Shown here: in pieces, positions 15,793 to 18,888 of the stretch
How positions within the stretch are numbered: position 1 is the first letter of the stretch
Layout of the letters: each line of letters starts with the position of its first letter
Source: Spirochaetota bacterium
Lineage (GTDB): Bacteria; Spirochaetota; Spirochaetia; DSM-27196; PWMO01
Length of the DNA: 18,888 nt
Reading direction: 5' to 3'
Assembly: GCA_009908735.1 (NCBI GenBank)
Contig: JAAAOR010000129.1
Span: 1-18,888, forward strand
The notes under the pieces: model-generated
Told to the model about the DNA's origin: nothing
Database searches by the model: none
The model's input: only the letters and a program-made list of their open reading frames with translations
Translations under genes and position numbers: made by a program

Positions 15793-16559
15793 TATATAAT
15801 CATCGCCGACCGTGCCCAGTCGTAATGCGTGCGTCGTAGCTCGGAGACACTCGGCATCGTGTACTCCACGAGGTTTGACCCCTGCCCCACGTAAACGCCT
15901 CTATTGACGATCTGGTAGGAGAACGAACTCACCGAGCGTTCGACGTTTTTGTTCGGCTTGTTCTCCTGTGTCCGGACATCTTCGATACAGTCTTGCAGAT
16001 GCTGGATGTTCCTGTCGTATGCCGCGCCGATGTTTCCCGTGTTCTCCGGGTGCTCGAAGTCGATGGTTTTCAAATCGGCAAACACCACCTTGGGCACGCT
16101 TACCTTGTTGGTGGTATCGGTCATGTAGGTGCAGAAATCGCTCGGATTCAGCCGGCTCACGACCAGGGGCGTGATCGGACAGATCTCCTGATAGACGAAA
16201 TAGCCCTGGCTTTCATCCGGCGCCTGATACTGCCCTCGCGGAATCTCCAGGGTCCGCCCATCGAGGGTCGTCATGTACAGCGACATTAGTTTGTCGAGCT
16301 CGACATGTTCGAGCGAGCGATAGACGGACATCCACACCGAGTTCTTCGGGCGACCGTCTTCGTGTGGAACGCAGCGTTCGCGTGCGTAGTCCCAGTCGAA
16401 ATGGGAGCCAAAACCACCTTCGATCTCTATGAACATGATCCGTTCGTACGACCCGTTCTTCTTTCCCGTCGCCATGTAGCGTCCGAACTCCTGCGGAGAG
16501 AGCTGGGATGCGATAAGGGCCTCGAGCGGGTAAACCGACAGATAATACCGAATGTCCAT
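15792..16559 (-). CDS. Unknown protein with an internal duplication, coupled to HflX
   Basis: I do not recognise this 255-residue protein. It looks soluble, with no signal peptide or membrane helix. Two segments align without gaps: residues 6-47 (core PLEALIASQLSPQEFGRYM) and 123-164 (core PITPLVVSRLNPSDFCTYM), with about 11 identities in 42 positions and matching hydrophobic pattern, so the protein appears to be two diverged copies of one domain. Each copy ends in a beta-like strand (RIMFIEIE, KVVFADLK). The ATG at 16559 has AGAGG seven nt upstream and a promoter about 40 nt before it. The open frame continues upstream to 16856, but across the promoter region and the divergent gene, so that extension is unlikely. 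Its stop overlaps the hflX GTG by one base, suggesting a joint role or joint control. Confidence 0.75.
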   Translation of the reverse strand: MDIRYYLSVYPLEALIASQLSPQEFGRYMATGKKNGSYERIMFIEIEGGFGSHFDWDYARERCVPHEDGRPKNSVWMSVYRSLEHVELDKLMSLYMTTLDGRTLEIPRGQYQAPDESQGYFVYQEICPITPLVVSRLNPSDFCTYMTDTTNKVSVPKVVFADLKTIDFEHPENTGNIGAAYDRNIQHLQDCIEDVRTQENKPNKNVERSVSSFSYQIVNRGVYVGQGSNLVEYTMPSVSELRRTHYDWARSAMII

Positions 16560-16598
16560 GACTGCCTCTTCGTGTTTCCTTAGGTTGAATCTACTCTT

Positions 16599-16627
16599 AG
16601 TGTACGGCAGGCAGGCCGTCCTGTAAA
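16599..16627 (-). promoter_or_regulatory. Promoter of the duplicated-domain gene/hflX unit
   Basis: On the minus strand TTTACA (16627-16622), 17 bp and TACACT (16604-16599) give a predicted leader of about 35 nt that includes AGAGG. The -35 bases lie where the -35 of the divergent plus-strand gene should be, so the two promoters share the same DNA. Confidence 0.55.
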
Positions 16628-16645
16628 TACAAGCGGCATTTCCGG

Positions 16646-16651
16646 TATACT
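16646..16651 (+). promoter_or_regulatory. -10 of the four-cysteine miniprotein gene, near-leaderless
   Basis: TATACT ends 8 nt before the ATG at 16660. A -35 is weak (TGTAAA at 16622-16627, spacer 18). This is the least certain of the leaderless-type starts in the window. Confidence 0.4.
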
Positions 16652-16659
16652 CCGAGATC

Positions 16660-16878
16660 ATGGCTGAGGGGTTTTTGAAGTTTCCCACTCGCGCGCCGAA
16701 TTGCCTGCGGTGCCGCCATTTTTTCGTCACGTGGGATGCGCAGTTTCCGCGCGGGTGCCGTGTGTTCGGCGTCAAAACGCACCGGCTGCCAAGCCAGGTC
16801 GTGTACGAAAGTACCGGGCGGCACTGTCCGCGCTTCGAGCGTTCCCAGCGGGTCAAAGACGGTCCACTCGAGAAGTAG
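16660..16878 (+). CDS. Four-cysteine miniprotein, probably metal-binding
   Basis: This 72-residue protein has cysteines at 15, 18, 33 and 56 in the pattern CxxC-x14-C-x22-C, with CRHFFVTWDAQFPRGC and then FGVKTHRLPS and STGRHCPRF around them. I recall similar small proteins (C-x-x-C-x-H-F/Y-x-V-T-W-D-x-x-F-P-x-G-C, then K-x-x-x-L-P-S) in other bacteria, sometimes labelled uracil-DNA glycosylase, which I take to be a label carried over in error since the protein is far too short for that fold. A zinc site or small iron-sulphur site is plausible from the cysteine spacing. The gene is 26 nt upstream of the transporter gene and probably co-transcribed. Its conserved core and promoter support it as real despite its size. 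Confidence 0.75.
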   Translation: MAEGFLKFPTRAPNCLRCRHFFVTWDAQFPRGCRVFGVKTHRLPSQVVYESTGRHCPRFERSQRVKDGPLEK

Positions 16879-16882
16879 ATTC

Positions 16883-16916
16883 ATGGAAAGCGAGGAGGAG
16901 ATTTATGGAAAGCGAG
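16883..16916 (+). repeat. Duplicated start-codon segment
   Basis: ATGGAAAGCGAG occurs at 16883-16894 and again at 16905-16916, 22 bp apart, with GAGGAGATTT between them. The second ATG is the transporter start and the Shine-Dalgarno AGGAGGAG lies between the copies. The first copy is in another frame and leads to no plausible protein. Confidence 0.7.
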
Positions 16917-17825
16917 AGCGCCCGCCATACTCGCGAGGCGCTGCTGGGAGTCGGCATGCTGCTGCTCTCGGCGCTGCTGTTTGCCGGCACTACGGTCTTC
17001 GTAAAGCTCTCCGCTGAAACCGCCGGCATCTCCGGCCGTACGGCCGCCTTCGCCCGCTTTCTCTTCGGCTTCGCGGTCGTAACCGCCTATGCCGCGATCG
17101 GCCGGAAGTCGATTAGGCCGAAAGCACCCCGCATGGTGGCGCTGCGCGTTTTGACCAACACTTTGGCTGTGGTGCTCTTTTTCTCGGGGCTCGAGCTCAC
17201 CACAGTGACTCACGCAAACATGCTCAACATGACCTATCCGGTGTTTGTGTTCGCGGTGGCCCCCATCCTCAATCGCGAATCGACGCCGGGTGTGTACTAT
17301 CTCTTTCTCACGATGACCCTCGTGGGGATCTGGCTCGTGCTCTCCCCGCGCGACGGGCTGGGCTTTTCCGGTGCGAACGCCGGAGACCTGCTCGCTCTTG
17401 CCTCCGCCGGCGCCGCCGCCGTGGCGATTTCCGCCCTGCGGGAGGCACGAAAGTACGACAGCTCCTTTCTCATTTTGTTTCATTTGTTTCTTTTCGGGAC
17501 CATTGCGAGCTTCCTCGTGATGCTACCAGGCTTCACTCTGCCGGCGGCGAAAGCCGCGCTCCCCCTGGCCGGCGTCGCCGCCTGTGCCTTCGGGGGGCAG
17601 CTCACTCTGACCGTAGGCTATCGCTACATCAGCGCAGCCGGTGGGGCAATCGTATCGGCCGCGCGGATCGTCTTTGCTGCGGTGCTCGGCACCCTGATCT
17701 TTGCCGATCCGCTCGGGTGGAAAACACTTCTCGGCGGTACGTTCATTCTGGTTTCTCTGTTTGGGGTGAGTGGGCTGTATCGCCGTTTTCGATCCTGGCT
17801 CGCCTCCCGCGAGGTGGTCTCCTAG
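16905..17825 (+). CDS. EamA/DMT superfamily transporter
   Basis: The 306-residue protein is a ten-helix membrane protein of the drug/metabolite transporter superfamily with two EamA repeats. Hydrophobic segments are visible at about 11-30, 45-65, 78-98, 103-122, 126-145, 160-175, 183-204, 211-228, 240-260 and 265-288. Characteristic segments are ALLFAGTTVFVKL, NTLAVVLFFSGLELTTVTHANMLN, ALREARKYDSS and GYRYISAAGGAIVSAARIVFAAVLG. It would move a small metabolite across the cytoplasmic membrane; the substrate cannot be told. The ATG at 16905 has AGGAGGAG with about 6 nt spacing. An in-frame extension back to 16701 would cross the miniprotein gene and is rejected. Its TAG stop is interleaved with the stop of galE. 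Confidence 0.88.
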   Translation: MESESARHTREALLGVGMLLLSALLFAGTTVFVKLSAETAGISGRTAAFARFLFGFAVVTAYAAIGRKSIRPKAPRMVALRVLTNTLAVVLFFSGLELTTVTHANMLNMTYPVFVFAVAPILNRESTPGVYYLFLTMTLVGIWLVLSPRDGLGFSGANAGDLLALASAGAAAVAISALREARKYDSSFLILFHLFLFGTIASFLVMLPGFTLPAAKAALPLAGVAACAFGGQLTLTVGYRYISAAGGAIVSAARIVFAAVLGTLIFADPLGWKTLLGGTFILVSLFGVSGLYRRFRSWLASREVVS

Positions 17826-18841
17826 CCCAGAAGCTTCCGGTAGGCGTTCCAGCTCGTCGAGACCAGTGTCTCCACGTCGCTGCGGCCGGCCGACCAGCCG
17901 AGGATCTTCCGTGCCCGCTGTGCCGAGGCCACCAGGCGCGCGGGGTCGCCGGGGCGACGCTCCACCAGACGGGCTGGGATGTCCCGTCCGGTAATCCGCC
18001 GTGCCGCCTCGACCATTTCCATCACGCTAATGCCGGCCTCGCTTCCGAGGTTGAGGCTCATGCTTCCGTCACCGGCTTCGAGTAGCTCAAGGGCCTGGAC
18101 GTGGGCCTCCGCAAGATCGGTGACGTGAATGTAGTCCCGAACGCCGGTGCCGTCTGCGGTGTCGTAATCGTTGCCGAAGATCTTCAGCTGCTCACGACGC
18201 CCGACGGCGACCTCCATGATGACCGGCAGGAGATTTGAGGGGTGCTGCTCGAGGCCGGTGATACGCCCCGCGGGGTCGTACCCGGCGGCGTTGAAGTAGC
18301 GAAGCGACACCGACCTGAGTCCGCGCAGGCTGTCGTACCAGGCGAGAAGCCGCTCGACTTCGAGCTTCGTGAACCCGTAGAAGTTCTCAGGCGCCTGCGG
18401 GTGGTCCTCGTCGACCGGCTGATACTGTGGCTCCCCGTAGACGGCGGCCGAGGAGGAGAACACGAGCTTGCCGATACCTGCTGCCGTCATTGCGTTTAAC
18501 AGGTTTATGGTGCCGGTGATGTTGTTGTGGGCGTAGCGCTCCGGTTCGAGCATCGACTCGCCGGCGGCCTTGAGCGCCGCGAGATGGATTACCGCGTCGA
18601 AACGGCTCTCGCCGGACGCCCCGTCGGGGCGGGGGGCCAGGGCCGCGTTGAGTCCGGCCGGATCGAGGATGTCTCCCCCGATGAACGCCGCCTCGGTGAA
18701 GAGATTTTCCTCGAGACCGCTCGAGAGGTTATCGAAGACGGTAACCCGGCGGCCGGATCCGAGCAGGGCCTGTACGACGTGGCTACCGATGTAGCCCGCT
18801 CCGCCAACTACGAGAACATGACTGGCCTGTGTCACCGACAT
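17822..18841 (-). CDS. galE: UDP-glucose 4-epimerase
   Basis: GalE interconverts UDP-glucose and UDP-galactose using tightly bound NAD, for galactose use and for making surface polysaccharides. The 339 residues contain the NAD loop GGAGYIGS at 13-20, VTVFDNLSSG at 33-42, HLAALKAAGESM near 86-97, the catalytic FSSSAAVYG near 128-136 (Ser131), and Tyr155/Lys159 in YGFTK. It continues with RYFNAAGYDPAGRIG-like and GVRDYIHVTDLAEAH segments as in true epimerases. The ATG at 18841 fits the usual start nine residues or so before the NAD loop. It is supported by a promoter ending 6 nt upstream; the open frame reaches back to 18868, across the -10. No other galactose gene is in the window. Confidence 0.92.
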   Translation of the reverse strand: MSVTQASHVLVVGGAGYIGSHVVQALLGSGRRVTVFDNLSSGLEENLFTEAAFIGGDILDPAGLNAALAPRPDGASGESRFDAVIHLAALKAAGESMLEPERYAHNNITGTINLLNAMTAAGIGKLVFSSSAAVYGEPQYQPVDEDHPQAPENFYGFTKLEVERLLAWYDSLRGLRSVSLRYFNAAGYDPAGRITGLEQHPSNLLPVIMEVAVGRREQLKIFGNDYDTADGTGVRDYIHVTDLAEAHVQALELLEAGDGSMSLNLGSEAGISVMEMVEAARRITGRDIPARLVERRPGDPARLVASAQRARKILGWSAGRSDVETLVSTSWNAYRKLLG

Positions 18842-18847
18842 TGCCCA

Positions 18848-18876
18848 AGCATAAGCGAGCGGGCGCACCGGGTCAA
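18848..18876 (-). promoter_or_regulatory. Promoter of galE, leaderless
   Basis: On the minus strand TTGACC (18876-18871), 17 bp and TATGCT (18853-18848) stand 6 nt before the ATG at 18841. Transcription should therefore begin at or within a base of the start codon. No Shine-Dalgarno sequence is present (tgggca precedes the ATG). Confidence 0.6.
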
Positions 18877-18888
18877 CGGAGCCGCGGT

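Noticed and set aside
16560..16856. N-terminal extension of the duplicated-domain protein
   Set aside because: It covers the promoter, the ribosome-binding site and the antisense of the miniprotein gene, and its composition is unlike the rest of the protein.
16701..16904. N-terminal extension of the EamA transporter
   Set aside because: It overlaps the miniprotein gene in another frame. The ATG at 16905 has a strong ribosome-binding site and directly precedes the first membrane helix.

Overview
The window is a compact, GC-rich bacterial chromosomal segment with sixteen protein-coding genes on both strands, very short gaps, and no rRNA, tRNA, insertion sequence, phage gene or CRISPR array that I can see. 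The best guess for the source is a free-living member of the Spirochaetota. This rests on a DUF5312-like protein (a family I recall as spirochaetal), a soluble chemoreceptor-like coiled-coil protein next to cheD, and several conserved-looking proteins without assignable function. The assignment is an inference from family recall, not from a search.

Layout. 1-3720: a secreted FecR-domain protein (+) converges on a two-gene minus-strand unit made of a soluble chemoreceptor-like protein and the receptor deamidase CheD. 3721-6363: a UgpC/MsmK-type sugar ABC ATPase with its own promoter and a good intrinsic terminator, preceded by a lipoprotein solute-binding protein; no permease is present. 6411-8634: YqgE/AlgH and a CPBP membrane protease (+), whose 3' end overlaps a D-2-hydroxyacid dehydrogenase (-) by 138 bp. 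8666-12655: a plus-strand run of a YhcC-type radical SAM protein, a small helical protein, a lipoprotein and a DUF5312-like protein. 12656-16559: an O6-alkylguanine-DNA alkyltransferase (-), a GNAT-like protein (+), and a minus-strand pair made of an internally duplicated unknown protein and the ribosome-associated GTPase HflX, coupled through TAGTG. 16646-18888: a four-cysteine miniprotein and an EamA-type transporter (+), converging on galE (-) with stop codons nested in one CTAG.

The most consistent unexplained signal is in the start regions. Seven genes have a recognisable -10 hexamer (often TATACT), usually with a -35 exactly 17 bp upstream, placed only 6-9 nt before the start codon and mostly without a Shine-Dalgarno sequence. 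They would make leaderless or nearly leaderless mRNAs. Other genes have ordinary leaders, including one ribosome-binding site that is an 11-nt match to the usual anti-Shine-Dalgarno complement. Leaderless starts also correct several gene starts: SBP at 6325, radical SAM at 8703, GNAT at 13334 and galE at 18841.

I see no obvious defence system or gene cluster with a clearly novel joint function. The best candidates for new biology are the soluble pseudo-receptor with CheD, the duplicated-domain protein coupled to HflX, the unknown trio at 9629-12655, and the leaderless promoter architecture.
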